The notes beneath the pieces are model-generated. The model searched no databases. It saw only the letters and a program-made list of their open reading frames with translations, and was not told the origin of the DNA. From the NCBI RefSeq assembly GCF_017639205.1, contig NZ_CP071139.1, positions 4,036,001 through 4,100,000 of the forward strand: a stretch of DNA of 64,000 nt, read 5' to 3'. Made by a program: the position numbers and the translations under genes. Shown piece after piece: positions 33,537 to 40,823 of this stretch. The stretch's first letter is position 1, and each line of letters starts with the position of its first letter. The DNA is from Streptomyces nojiriensis. Its GTDB lineage: Bacteria; Actinomycetota; Actinomycetes; Streptomycetales; Streptomycetaceae.

Positions 33537-33770
33537 ATGACGTACAAGAAGGCAGTGGTGCTGGCCGCCGGCGCTCTCATGCTCGCCGGTGCCGCCTCCC
33601 CCGCCATGGCCGATGCGGCCGCCGAGGGCAAGGCCGTGGGTTCCCCCGGCGTCCTGTCCGGCAACCAGGCCCAGGTGCCGGTGCACGTCCCGGTCAACGT
33701 CTGCGGCAACACCGTGAACATCATCGCGCTGCTGAACCCGGCGTTCGGCAACACCTGCGTCAACGCCTGA
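33537..33770 (+). CDS. Short chaplin
   Basis: A 77-residue protein from ATG 33537, with GGAAGG upstream. A signal peptide (MTYKKAVVLAAGALMLAGAASPAMA) is followed by one chaplin domain: 'GSPGVLSGNQAQVPVHVPVN', then 'VCGNTVNIIALLNPAFGN' and 'TCVNA', with the two Cys that form the intramolecular disulfide. Short chaplins are secreted and assemble into surface-active amyloid fibrils that let aerial hyphae break the water-air interface. It is followed by a strong hairpin and then the long chaplin gene. Confidence 0.95.
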   Translation: MTYKKAVVLAAGALMLAGAASPAMADAAAEGKAVGSPGVLSGNQAQVPVHVPVNVCGNTVNIIALLNPAFGNTCVNA

Positions 33771-33809
33771 CGAAGCGCTTGTGCCCGCGAGGGCAAGCCT
33801 CCTCGGTGT

Positions 33810-33843
33810 GGCCTCGGAGTGCACGGCGGTGCACTCCGAGGCC
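33810..33843 (+). terminator. Strong hairpin between the short and long chaplin genes
   Basis: A perfect 15-bp stem: 33810-33824 (GGCCTCGGAGTGCAC) pairs with 33829-33843 around a 4-base loop. It lies 39 bases after the short chaplin stop and 48 before the next start, consistent with termination or partial read-through. Confidence 0.7.
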
Positions 33844-33891
33844 ACCTCCGACTCCACACCGGCCGTGGCGCCGGTAGACAGGGAAGGACCC

Positions 33892-34881
33892 ATGCGACAG
33901 GTACTGAGCCGACAGGTACTGGGCAAGGGGATGCTCACGGCGGCAGCCGCGTCGAGTCTGTTGTCGATCGCGACCGGCGCGGCCTACGCGCACCACGGAG
34001 CGAGCGCCGAGGCCTCGCATTCGCCGGGTGTGCTGGCCGGCAACAGCGTCTCGGTACCGATCACCTTCGCACCGAACGTGTGCGGCAACAGCGTGGATGG
34101 CGGTGCGGCGCTCAACCCTGCGATGGGGAACACGTGCGTCACCGACACCGGCTCGCACACGGGCGACGGCCACGACTACGGGCGCTACCTCAGCCCCGAG
34201 AACGCCGAGGCCTTCGAGCGCTACCTCGACGAGCGCGAGGGCCGGCACGCGGTGCCGGAGCAGCGCCACGGGTCGCCGCGCCACGCGGGCGGGTACGAGC
34301 AGCCCCAGCAGGAGCGGACCCGGCACGAGCAGCCCCGGCACGAGCAGCCCCGGCAGGACGGGCCGCGGCACGCGAAGCCGCGCCAGGAGGAGCCGCGCCA
34401 CGAGGGCGGCCACGGCGGCCCCGGTGGGCAGCGCGGCAAGGAGGAGTGCGACGACCAACCCGAGTCGTCGGCGCCCCCGCCCCCGCCGGCGCACCACGCC
34501 CCTCCCGCGCCCGAGCGGCCGCACCCGAAGCCGGAACCGGTGGAGGAGCACCCGGCCCCGCTGCCCACCCCGGAACCGGTGCGGGAGGCGCCCGCGCCCC
34601 CGCCCGTGGCTCCGCCGGCACCCCCCGCGCCGCAGCCACCGGCCGAGGAGGCCCCGCACACGCTCCCCGCCCCGGCGCCCTTCCCCGCACCGGTCGAGGA
34701 GGCTCCGCACACGCTGCCGGCCCCCGCACCCGTGGTGGAGGAGGGGCCCGCGCCCGGACCGCCGCACGGCAGCCTGCCCGTGGAGCACCCGGCTCCGGCC
34801 CCCGCGCCCGAGGCCGTACCGCCCGCCGACCAGCCGCCGGCCGCCCCCGGCGGGGACACCCCGGTCACCCTCCCCCGGTGA
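33892..34881 (+). CDS. Long chaplin-like surface protein, reading frame broken before its sorting signal
   Basis: The frame starts at ATG 33892 (GGGAAGGA upstream) and gives 329 residues. A signal peptide ends near 'GAAYA'. One chaplin domain follows ('SHSPGVLAGNSVSVPITFAPN', 'VCGNSVDGGAALNPAMGN', 'TCVTD'), then a Glu/Arg/His/Gln-rich segment (TRHEQPRHEQPRQD) and a long Pro/Ala/Glu stalk. Canonical long chaplins have two chaplin domains; only one is visible here. TGA at 34879 ends the frame just after a run of five C (34872-34876). One more C would restore reading into a sortase signal and membrane anchor at 34968-35069. It is either a natural frameshift or a sequencing error in a homopolymer. 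Confidence 0.8.
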   Translation: MRQVLSRQVLGKGMLTAAAASSLLSIATGAAYAHHGASAEASHSPGVLAGNSVSVPITFAPNVCGNSVDGGAALNPAMGNTCVTDTGSHTGDGHDYGRYLSPENAEAFERYLDEREGRHAVPEQRHGSPRHAGGYEQPQQERTRHEQPRHEQPRQDGPRHAKPRQEEPRHEGGHGGPGGQRGKEECDDQPESSAPPPPPAHHAPPAPERPHPKPEPVEEHPAPLPTPEPVREAPAPPPVAPPAPPAPQPPAEEAPHTLPAPAPFPAPVEEAPHTLPAPAPVVEEGPAPGPPHGSLPVEHPAPAPAPEAVPPADQPPAAPGGDTPVTLPR

Positions 34882-35069
34882 CGGCCCCGCCGGCTCCGGC
34901 GCCCGCCCCGGCGCCCGCGCCCGTACAGCCGCCGGCCCCCGCTCCGGCGCACGCGAGCGGGCCCGTGCTGGCCCAGACCGGCGCGGGTCAGCCCGCGGCC
35001 GCGGCGGCTCTCGCCAGCGCCCTGATCCTGGGCGGCGCCATCCTCTACCGGCGGTCGCGCGTCTCCTGA
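34882..35069 (+). other. Out-of-frame C-terminus of the long chaplin: Pro-rich linker, LAQTG sortase motif and membrane anchor
   Basis: In the frame one base off the long chaplin, the Pro/Ala stalk continues (APAPAPAPVQPPAPAPAH). It then gives 'LAQTG' encoded from 34968, a hydrophobic helix (AAAAALASALILGGAILY) and a basic tail 'RRSRVS' before the stop. This is a complete class E-type cell-wall sorting signal of the kind used by ChpA-C. It has no start codon of its own that makes sense, so it belongs to the upstream gene. Confidence 0.8.
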
Positions 35070-35099
35070 CCGGCAATGCCGGTAATCAGAATAAACAGT

Positions 35100-35131
35100 G
35101 GCCGGAGAATCCCCCGTGGGATTCTCCGGCC
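35100..35131 (+). terminator. Terminator after the long chaplin
   Basis: A perfect 14-bp stem: 35100-35113 (GGCCGGAGAATCCC) pairs with 35118-35131 around a 4-base loop, 30 bases after the sorting-signal stop codon. The sequence just before it is AT-rich (AATCAGAATAAACAG). Confidence 0.85.
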
Positions 35132-35262
35132 GCTGTCATGCCCTCGCCCTTAACCGCGTACGCGTTCGCGTTTCCGCAGCGTCGGGGAATCGTTACCCAG
35201 GGCGAAAGCGGCGCGACGGTCGCCGCTGACGCCTCTGTCCACGAAAGAAGAGGATTTCGATA

Positions 35263-35607
35263 ATGAAGCTCACGAAGGTCGCCGCTGTCGTCGTCGGCTC
35301 CGTCGCCGCGCTCGGCGCCTCCACCACCGCCTTCGCCGCCGAGACCACGGCCGCGATGCCCCCCATGAGCCTGACCGGCGGGGTGACCGAGACGCTGAAC
35401 TCCGTCGGGCCCGTCTCCGAGTCGCTGCCGCAGACCGTGGGCAACGGGCTGGCCGAACAGGGCGACACCGTCAACAAGGTCGTGGGTACCGCCCAGAAGG
35501 TCAACAAGGTCCGCAACGACGTGCCCGGCACCGTGCTGGGCCTCGCGAACGGCGCCACCCAGGCGTCCCCGATGCTCGGCGGCGTCAAGCTCAACGGCGG
35601 CCAGTGA
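35263..35607 (+). CDS. Small secreted protein of unknown function in the chaplin-rodlin locus
   Basis: A 114-residue protein from ATG 35263 with GAAGAGGA upstream. The signal peptide 'KLTKVAAVVVGSVAALGASTTAFA' is cleaved near residue 25. The mature 90 residues lack Cys and are rich in Val/Asn/Thr/Gly with amphipathic repeats (GGVTETLNSVGPVSESLPQTVGNGL; DTVNKVVGTAQKVNKVRND). It is not a chaplin or rodlin by motif, but size, secretion and position suggest another component of the aerial surface layer. I do not recognise the family. Confidence 0.75.
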   Translation: MKLTKVAAVVVGSVAALGASTTAFAAETTAAMPPMSLTGGVTETLNSVGPVSESLPQTVGNGLAEQGDTVNKVVGTAQKVNKVRNDVPGTVLGLANGATQASPMLGGVKLNGGQ

Positions 35608-35636
35608 ACCGTCCCGGCTGAACACCCGCCGACACG

Positions 35637-35674
35637 ACTGTGGGCGCCACCGGCGAGGCCGGGGCGCCCACAGT
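35637..35674. terminator. Bidirectional terminator between convergent small secreted-protein genes
   Basis: ACTGTGGGCGCC (35637-35648) pairs perfectly with GGCGCCCACAGT (35663-35674); the 14-base loop contains its own CCGG pairs. It lies between the stop at 35607 and the leftward chaplin stop at 35692. Confidence 0.8.
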
Positions 35675-35691
35675 CGGTTGTTCGGCCGACG

Positions 35692-35931
35692 TCAGTTGTT
35701 GACGCAGACGTTGCCGAACGCCGGGTTCAGCAGGCCGACGATGTTCACGGTGTTGCCGCAGACGTTCACCGGGATGTGCACCGGCACCTGGGCCAGGTTG
35801 CCGGACAGGACGCCGGGGGAACCCACGGCCGCACCCTCGGCCGACGAGTCGGCGGCGGCGGAGCCGGCGGCACCGGCCGCAGCGAGACCAGCGGTGGCCA
35901 GGACCAGGGCGGCCTTCTTGGCAGAGTTCAT
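35692..35931 (-). CDS. Short chaplin
   Basis: A 79-residue protein read leftward from ATG 35931. The signal peptide 'NSAKKAALVLATAGLAAAGAAGSAAA' precedes a canonical chaplin domain: 'VGSPGVLSGNLAQVPVHIPVN', then 'VCGNTVNIVGLLNPAFGN' and 'VCVNN', with both Cys. It is closely similar to the chaplin at 33537 but on the opposite strand, suggesting duplication with inversion or ancient paralogy. It is secreted and forms amyloid fibrils on aerial hyphae. Confidence 0.95.
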   Translation of the reverse strand: MNSAKKAALVLATAGLAAAGAAGSAAADSSAEGAAVGSPGVLSGNLAQVPVHIPVNVCGNTVNIVGLLNPAFGNVCVNN

Positions 35932-36084
35932 GGGAAGTGCACCTTCTGTTCGATGTTCTGCCCCGAACCGGGGCTCACACCGAGCGAAACGGTCCAGCTT
36001 CCCAGACGACACGGCCACGCGCACGATGAGACCTATTCGGCTCAATTGTCGTAACCATCCGACGGGTTCGGCCCGCGACCGCTC

Positions 36085-36552
36085 CTACGGGACGGCAGGA
36101 AGGGCCGGGACCTCGGGGACCGTCGGGGTCACGGGAAGCTCGGGAAGCACAGGAACCTCGGGGGCCGCCGGCAGCTCCGGCACCAGCCCGTCGACCGGCG
36201 GCAGCTCGGGGATGAGGCCCGACAGGTCGGGAAGCTCGGGAAGCTTGATGTCCGGCAGCTTCGGCAGCTCGATCGGGGGCAGCTTCACCCCGTCGGGCAG
36301 CAGACCCCCTACGGAGGCGAGAAGGTCCTGCAGCGTCTTGGTGAGGCCCGACAGGAGGTCGTCGATCGGACCGGCCTTGGCGCGCCGCTCGATCTTCTCG
36401 GCCTGGCGCTGGACCGAGGCGACCCGCCCGCTCGGGGCCCCGGAGCCGTCGGCCTCCGCGGCGCCCGCGGGGGCAGCCGCGCCGGACAGTATGACGACGG
36501 CGAGGGCCGACGGGACGAGGAGGCGGGCGCGGGACGGCTTCGTGTGGCGCAT
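36085..36552 (-). CDS. Secreted proline-rich protein with PELP-type repeats
   Basis: A 155-residue protein from ATG 36552 (GAAGGAAC upstream). A signal peptide (LLVPSALAVVILSGAAAPAGA) is followed by a helical segment (RVASVQRQAEKIERRAKAGPIDDLLSGL). The last 70 residues are a Leu-Pro-Glu/Asp-Leu-Pro repeat (LPKLPDIKLPELPDLSGLIPELP) and could form a polyproline-like or beta-helical rod. It lies between a chaplin and a rodlin and is presumably exported with them. The family is unknown and no sorting signal is present. Confidence 0.75.
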   Translation of the reverse strand: MRHTKPSRARLLVPSALAVVILSGAAAPAGAAEADGSGAPSGRVASVQRQAEKIERRAKAGPIDDLLSGLTKTLQDLLASVGGLLPDGVKLPPIELPKLPDIKLPELPDLSGLIPELPPVDGLVPELPAAPEVPVLPELPVTPTVPEVPALPAVP

Positions 36553-36823
36553 GGATGTTCCTTCGCGGTGGGGACACGGAAGCGGACCCGAACGGTCCGC
36601 TTCCTCACCCACCGTGCGAACACCTCGCACGGAGCGCAACCGGAACCCCGGTGGATGCTGGCTGCGTACGGGCTTCGCGCAGGCGTCCGGAGCCCACTCA
36701 CCCGGGCCGGGGAAAACCTCGACACGCGCAGGCCGTTTGAGTGAAGCAGCGGAACCAACTCCCTGGTCGGGCAGTTGACCAGGGCGCTCCATCAGCGGGC
36801 ACTCGTGCGACAGAAGGAACAAG

Positions 36824-37234
36824 ATGTTCAAGAAGTTCATGACCGCCGCCGCGGTCTCCGCCGTTGCGATCGGCGCGGGCGCTGCCGCCGCGGCCCCGGC
36901 CATGGCCATCGGCAACGACAACGGGGTCAACACCGTCAACGGCAACGGTTCCCAGCAGATCTACGGCAACCAGAAGACCCACGGCGACATGAGCCCGCAG
37001 CTCAGCCTGGTCCAGGGCACCCTCAACAAGCCCTGCATCGGCCTGCCGGCGAAGGTCAACGCCCAGTCGATCCTCGCCGCGCTCAACATCGGCGTCCAGG
37101 ACATCAACGTCCTGTCCAACCCGCAGAACCAGCAGTGCACCGAGAACTCCACCCAGGCCAAGGGCGACGAGCCGCTCTCGCACATCCTGGACAACATCCC
37201 GGTCCTCTCGGGCAACGTCTCGAACGGCAGCTGA
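36824..37234 (+). CDS. Rodlin (RdlA/RdlB family), second copy
   Basis: A 136-residue secreted protein from ATG 36824. After the signal peptide (FMTAAAVSAVAIGAGAAAAAPAMA) it shares with the first rodlin 'GNDNGVNTV', 'MSPQ', 'NKPCI', 'VLSNPQNQQCTENSTQ' and an identical ending. Both copies are the same length and at DNA level the last 80 bases are nearly the same, so the pair is a recent duplicate or kept alike by gene conversion. The 270 bases upstream (36553-36823) hold no gene and should contain its promoter. Confidence 0.95.
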   Translation: MFKKFMTAAAVSAVAIGAGAAAAAPAMAIGNDNGVNTVNGNGSQQIYGNQKTHGDMSPQLSLVQGTLNKPCIGLPAKVNAQSILAALNIGVQDINVLSNPQNQQCTENSTQAKGDEPLSHILDNIPVLSGNVSNGS

Positions 37235-37292
37235 ACTCCGGCTCCTGCCCCTCCGGGCGATCGCGGGCCGCTGAGCCTGTGGAGTGAATGAC

Positions 37293-37327
37293 GAGGGCCC
37301 CGGCGGCGTCCAGCCGCCGGGGCCCTC
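37293..37327. terminator. Strong terminator between the second rodlin and VKOR
   Basis: A perfect 15-bp GC-rich stem, 37293-37307 (GAGGGCCCCGGCGGC) with 37313-37327, and a 5-base loop. It separates the convergent rodlin and VKOR genes and can serve both directions. Confidence 0.88.
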
Positions 37328-37348
37328 TTCGCGTTCCGCCCGCGGCGG

Positions 37349-37990
37349 TCAGCCGGTCCAGAAGTCCCACCAGCGGGTGAGGACCAGCATGCCGAGCACT
37401 CCGATGTGCAGGGCGGGCGGGGCCCAGCCGAATTCGGTGAAGAAGCCGCGCAGCGGGCCGGGGGCGGGCAGGGCGCGCGTACGGACGTTGTGCGCGGTGA
37501 CCGCCCAGAACATCAGCAGGGTCGCGACCCAGGCCAGGCAGCACCACAGGCAGAGCGCGTTGATCTCGTAGAGCGACTGGACCATCAGCCAGCTGCAGAA
37601 GCCGACGCCGAAGAGCGTGCCGGCGTTCAGTCCGAGCCAGAACCAGCCGCGGTAGCGGGCGCCGGCCAGCAGGCCCACGCCGACGCAGACCACGACGGCG
37701 TACGAGACGAGCCCCAGCATCGGGTTGGGGAAGCCGAAGGCCGACGCCTGCTCGCTCGCCATCACGCTGCCGCAGGAGACGACCGGGTTGAGACTGCACG
37801 CGGGCTTGAAGTCCGGGTCCTCCAGCAGGAGGAACTTGTCGAGGGTGATCACCCACGAGGCCAGCAGCCCGACCGCGCCGGTGACGGCCAGCAGCCAGGC
37901 CAACCCCTTCGGTGCGGCGCCCCGTTCGCCCTCGTGTCCACTGCGGGGCCGTACCTGCTGACGCGGGAGGCCCACTGTATTCGTTGCCAT
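37349..37990 (-). CDS. Vitamin K epoxide reductase (VKOR) family protein
   Basis: A 213-residue membrane protein with four to five helices, start ATG 37990. The redox motifs are a loop Cys pair (Cys65 and Cys73 in 'FKPACSLNPVVSCGSV') and the quinone-proximal CxxC, 'CLWC' at residues 147-150. Bacterial VKOR takes electrons from a DsbA-like thioredoxin and passes them to menaquinone, driving disulfide formation in exported proteins. No DsbA-like partner is adjacent. Chaplins and rodlins next door are exported Cys-pair proteins, so a supportive role is conceivable, but that is inference. Confidence 0.9.
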   Translation of the reverse strand: MATNTVGLPRQQVRPRSGHEGERGAAPKGLAWLLAVTGAVGLLASWVITLDKFLLLEDPDFKPACSLNPVVSCGSVMASEQASAFGFPNPMLGLVSYAVVVCVGVGLLAGARYRGWFWLGLNAGTLFGVGFCSWLMVQSLYEINALCLWCCLAWVATLLMFWAVTAHNVRTRALPAPGPLRGFFTEFGWAPPALHIGVLGMLVLTRWWDFWTG

Positions 37991-38182
37991 GCACCCCATA
38001 GTCCCGCGCTTCCCCGCAGATCGGATCCAACCGGGCTGATCCGTACGCAAGTTGACCTGAAGGTGTGGCGGGAACCTCCGATGCTTCCCGGACGTTTTAC
38101 CGAACCCCGGACGTGATGTCAGAGCCAGGGGTTACGTTGAGCTTCCGCGAAGTGACAAGCTGCGACGGCCTGGAGACCCACC

Positions 38183-38953
38183 TTGAGCGATCCGTACGAG
38201 ACAACCGAGGCGCACCTCGAACGACTCCTCGGCCGCGCCCTCAACTCCTTCGACCTGCCGGACCGGCTGGTCGAGCGCCTCGGCACGGCGCTCGCCCACA
38301 GCTCTTCGCTCTACACCACCCACCACAGCCCGGAGGCGGGCATCTGGCGGGAGACCCACCGGCACACCTATCTGCTGACCGACGGCGGTTCGGCCTCGCT
38401 GTGGGAGCTGGCCTACCGGCTGGAGGGCGACCGGACGGTCCGGCACGAGGTCTTCGCGAGCAAGGCGGAGACCTGCCTGGCCGTGACCCGGCTGTTCGGT
38501 GAGGCACCGGCCGGGGCGTCCCCGGATCCGGTGCTGGTGCCGGGCGAGGACGAGCCGGAGAACGGCGTGGCACTGCTGAGCGCGCTGTACGCGGCCCCGG
38601 CCCCGGTGCGGCGGCACCGGGAGTACGCGGTGGAGGACTCCGCCGACCACGCCCGGCGGGTGCTGCGCCGCGCGGAGAACGTGGACCGGCCGGGCGAGCG
38701 GGTGGCGGCACTGCTGCGCTCGGCGTACGCGCACCAGATCACGCAGGCGTTCGGCACGCGGCAGTGCCTCGCGGACGGGCGGGGCGCGGGTTTCAGCCTG
38801 TACGAGCACGCTTTCGTCCTGCTGGACGGGACCGAGGTCAGCCTGTGGGAGGTCGAGCACACGGCGACGCCCGACGGGCGGCACATGTGCGAGGTGTACG
38901 AGAGCGAGGCGGCCGCACGCGGAGCGATGGAACTGCGCGCCCGCGTACGGTGA
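38183..38953 (+). CDS. DUF6227-like hypothetical protein
   Basis: A 256-residue soluble protein from TTG 38183, with GGAGA seven bases upstream. It appears to contain two related halves: 'THRHTYLLTDGGSASLWELAYRLEGD' in the first and 'LYEHAFVLLDGTEVSLWEVEHTATPDG' in the second share an H-x-x-x-L-x-D-G-x-x-x-S-L-W-E pattern. I recall this as DUF6227, known mainly from Streptomyces, with no defined function. It converges on fruK with a 24-base gap. Confidence 0.75.
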   Translation: MSDPYETTEAHLERLLGRALNSFDLPDRLVERLGTALAHSSSLYTTHHSPEAGIWRETHRHTYLLTDGGSASLWELAYRLEGDRTVRHEVFASKAETCLAVTRLFGEAPAGASPDPVLVPGEDEPENGVALLSALYAAPAPVRRHREYAVEDSADHARRVLRRAENVDRPGERVAALLRSAYAHQITQAFGTRQCLADGRGAGFSLYEHAFVLLDGTEVSLWEVEHTATPDGRHMCEVYESEAAARGAMELRARVR

Positions 38954-38977
38954 TCCGGCCCGGGCGGCACGGCACCT

Positions 38978-39928
38978 CTAAGGCGTGCCGGGGTCGGTGA
39001 GCTGGAGGTCGAGGGGCGGTTCCCCCGTGATGCGGACCAGGTCGGGGCGCAGGTCCGCCGGGGTGGGCATGGCGCTGCCCGGCAGCTGGACGGCGGCCGC
39101 GCCGTGGGCCAGTGCCGAGGCGAGGGCGGCCGGGCCGGCGCCGCCCGCGATCAGGAAGCCGGCCAGCGAGGCGTCGCCCGCTCCTCCGGTGCTGCGCACC
39201 GCCGGGGCCGGCGCGGTGCCGTAGTAGGTGCCCTCCGCCGAGACCAGGAGCCGGCCGTCCCCGCCGAGGGAGGCCAGTACGGCCCCCGCGCCCCGCTCGC
39301 GGAGCTCCTCGGCGGCCTTGATCACGTCCCCGAGGGTGGGCAGCGGGCGCCCCACCGCGGCCGCCAGCTCGGACGGGTCGGACTTGATCACCTCCGGGCG
39401 GGCCGCCAGCGCCCCGGGCAGTGCGGGGCCCGGGGCGTCCAGGACGATCCGGGCGCCCGCCGCGTGCGCCCGGGTGACCAGGTCGGCGTACCACCGGGGC
39501 CCGATGCCGCGCGGGAGGCTGCCGCAGCAGGCGACCCAGGCGGCTTCGGCGGCGGCGGAGCGGACGGTGTCGAGGAGGAGGGCGGATTCCTCCGGGGAGA
39601 GCGCCGGGCCGGGCGAGTTGATTTTGGTGAGGGTGCCGTCCGGTTCGGTGAGCGCGATGTTCGAGCGGGTCTGGCCGGCGATCGACACGGCCGTGACGTC
39701 CACGCCCTGCGCGCCGAGGAGTTCGGCGAGCAGGACGCCGGGGGCGCCGCCGAGCGGGAGGACCGCCGTCGTGCGGACACCCGCGGCGGCCGCGGCGCGG
39801 GAGACGTTGACGCCCTTGCCCCCGGGGTCGACCCGTTCACCGCCTGCGCGCAGCACCCGGCCGCGGACCAGCGGGGGGATCTCGTAGGCCCGGTCGAGGG
39901 AGGGGTTGGGGGTGACGGTGAGGATCAT
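38978..39928 (-). CDS. fruK: 1-phosphofructokinase (PfkB/ribokinase family)
   Basis: A 316-residue cytosolic kinase from ATG 39928. It phosphorylates fructose-1-phosphate to fructose-1,6-bisphosphate. Motifs: 'TVTPNPSLDRAYEI' (N-terminal 1-PFK signature), 'VDPGGKGVNVSRAAAAAG' (PfkB box 1), 'TLTKINSPGPALS' and 'VRSTGGAGDASLAGFLIA' (PfkB box 2, catalytic Asp in GAGD). The start overlaps the stop of the DeoR regulator by four bases (ATGA). The PTS permease gene fruA that usually completes this operon is not downstream; a convergent unrelated gene follows. Confidence 0.9.
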   Translation of the reverse strand: MILTVTPNPSLDRAYEIPPLVRGRVLRAGGERVDPGGKGVNVSRAAAAAGVRTTAVLPLGGAPGVLLAELLGAQGVDVTAVSIAGQTRSNIALTEPDGTLTKINSPGPALSPEESALLLDTVRSAAAEAAWVACCGSLPRGIGPRWYADLVTRAHAAGARIVLDAPGPALPGALAARPEVIKSDPSELAAAVGRPLPTLGDVIKAAEELRERGAGAVLASLGGDGRLLVSAEGTYYGTAPAPAVRSTGGAGDASLAGFLIAGGAGPAALASALAHGAAAVQLPGSAMPTPADLRPDLVRITGEPPLDLQLTDPGTP

Positions 39929-40686
39929 ACGAGCACAACTTCCGTACCGGCGGCTTCGATCGAGGCCTTGTCGGCGGGGGCGAGCCCCGTGTCCGTGATG
40001 AGCAGGTCGACGTCGGCGAAGGAGCCGAAGCGCGCGAAGTGCTCCTGTCCGGCCTTGGCCGAGTCGGCGAGGAGGACGACGCGGCGGGCGGCGGCCATCG
40101 CGGCGCGTTTGACGGCCGCCTCGCCGAGGTCGGGTGTGGTCAGGCCGCCATCGGCGGTGAACCCGTTGGTCGCGAGGAAGAGCACGTCGGCGCGGATCTC
40201 GGCGTACGCGCGCAGTGCCCACGCGTCGACGGCGGCCCGGGTGCGGTGGCGGACGCGGCCTCCGACGAGGTGGAGGTCGATGCCGGTGTGGTCGGCGAGC
40301 CGGGCGGCGACGGGGAGCGCGTGGGTGACCACGGTGAGCGCGACGTCGACCGGGATCGCGGCGGCCAGCCGGGCGATGGTGCTGCCGGCGTCCAGGACGA
40401 CGCTGCCGCCGTCGGGGAGTTCGGCCAGTGCGGCGGCCGCGATGCGGTGCTTCTCGTCGGCGGCGGTCGCCTCGCGCTCGGTGAGGTCGGGTTCGAAGTC
40501 GAGGCGGCCGGCCGGGATGGCCCCGCCGTGCACCCGGCGGAGCAGGCCGGACCGGTCGAGGGCCGTGAGGTCGCGGCGTACGGTCTCGGCGGTCACCTGG
40601 AAGCGGTCGGCGAGGGAGAGCACGTCGACGCTGCCCGCCTCGCGGGCGAGACGCAGGATCTCGTGGCGCCGCTCCGGTGCGTACAT
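39925..40686 (-). CDS. fruR: DeoR-family transcriptional regulator, probable fructose regulator
   Basis: A protein of about 253 residues (ATG 40686; ATG 40707 would add seven residues). The N-terminal winged helix-turn-helix is 'RRHEILRLAREAGSVDVLSLADRFQVTAETVRRDL', followed by 'RVHGGAIP'. The C-terminal sugar-phosphate sensor domain has 'GSVVLDAGSTIARLAAAI', 'FLATNGFTADGGLTTPD' and 'VVLLADSAKAG', typical of DeoR/FruR proteins that sense fructose-1-phosphate-type ligands. Homologues usually start at MYAPERR, hence the choice of start. It is co-transcribed with fruK. Confidence 0.88.
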   Translation of the reverse strand: MYAPERRHEILRLAREAGSVDVLSLADRFQVTAETVRRDLTALDRSGLLRRVHGGAIPAGRLDFEPDLTEREATAADEKHRIAAAALAELPDGGSVVLDAGSTIARLAAAIPVDVALTVVTHALPVAARLADHTGIDLHLVGGRVRHRTRAAVDAWALRAYAEIRADVLFLATNGFTADGGLTTPDLGEAAVKRAAMAAARRVVLLADSAKAGQEHFARFGSFADVDLLITDTGLAPADKASIEAAGTEVVLV

Positions 40687-40823
40687 GTGGATTTGCGTCC
40701 GTTTCATTCCCTAATGGGTGGATTCACACCACTGTACGCAGGCCTGCGGAGGGAAACAAAAAGGAACGGACATGCCCGCCCGGGAGGGCGGACATGTCCG
40801 TGCGGTGGCGCGTGCGGCCCGGC

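Noticed and set aside
36040..36075. CGTAAC near 36048 as a BldN-type promoter
   Set aside because: The spacing to a CGTTGA-like -10 is not met and no rightward gene follows at a suitable distance.
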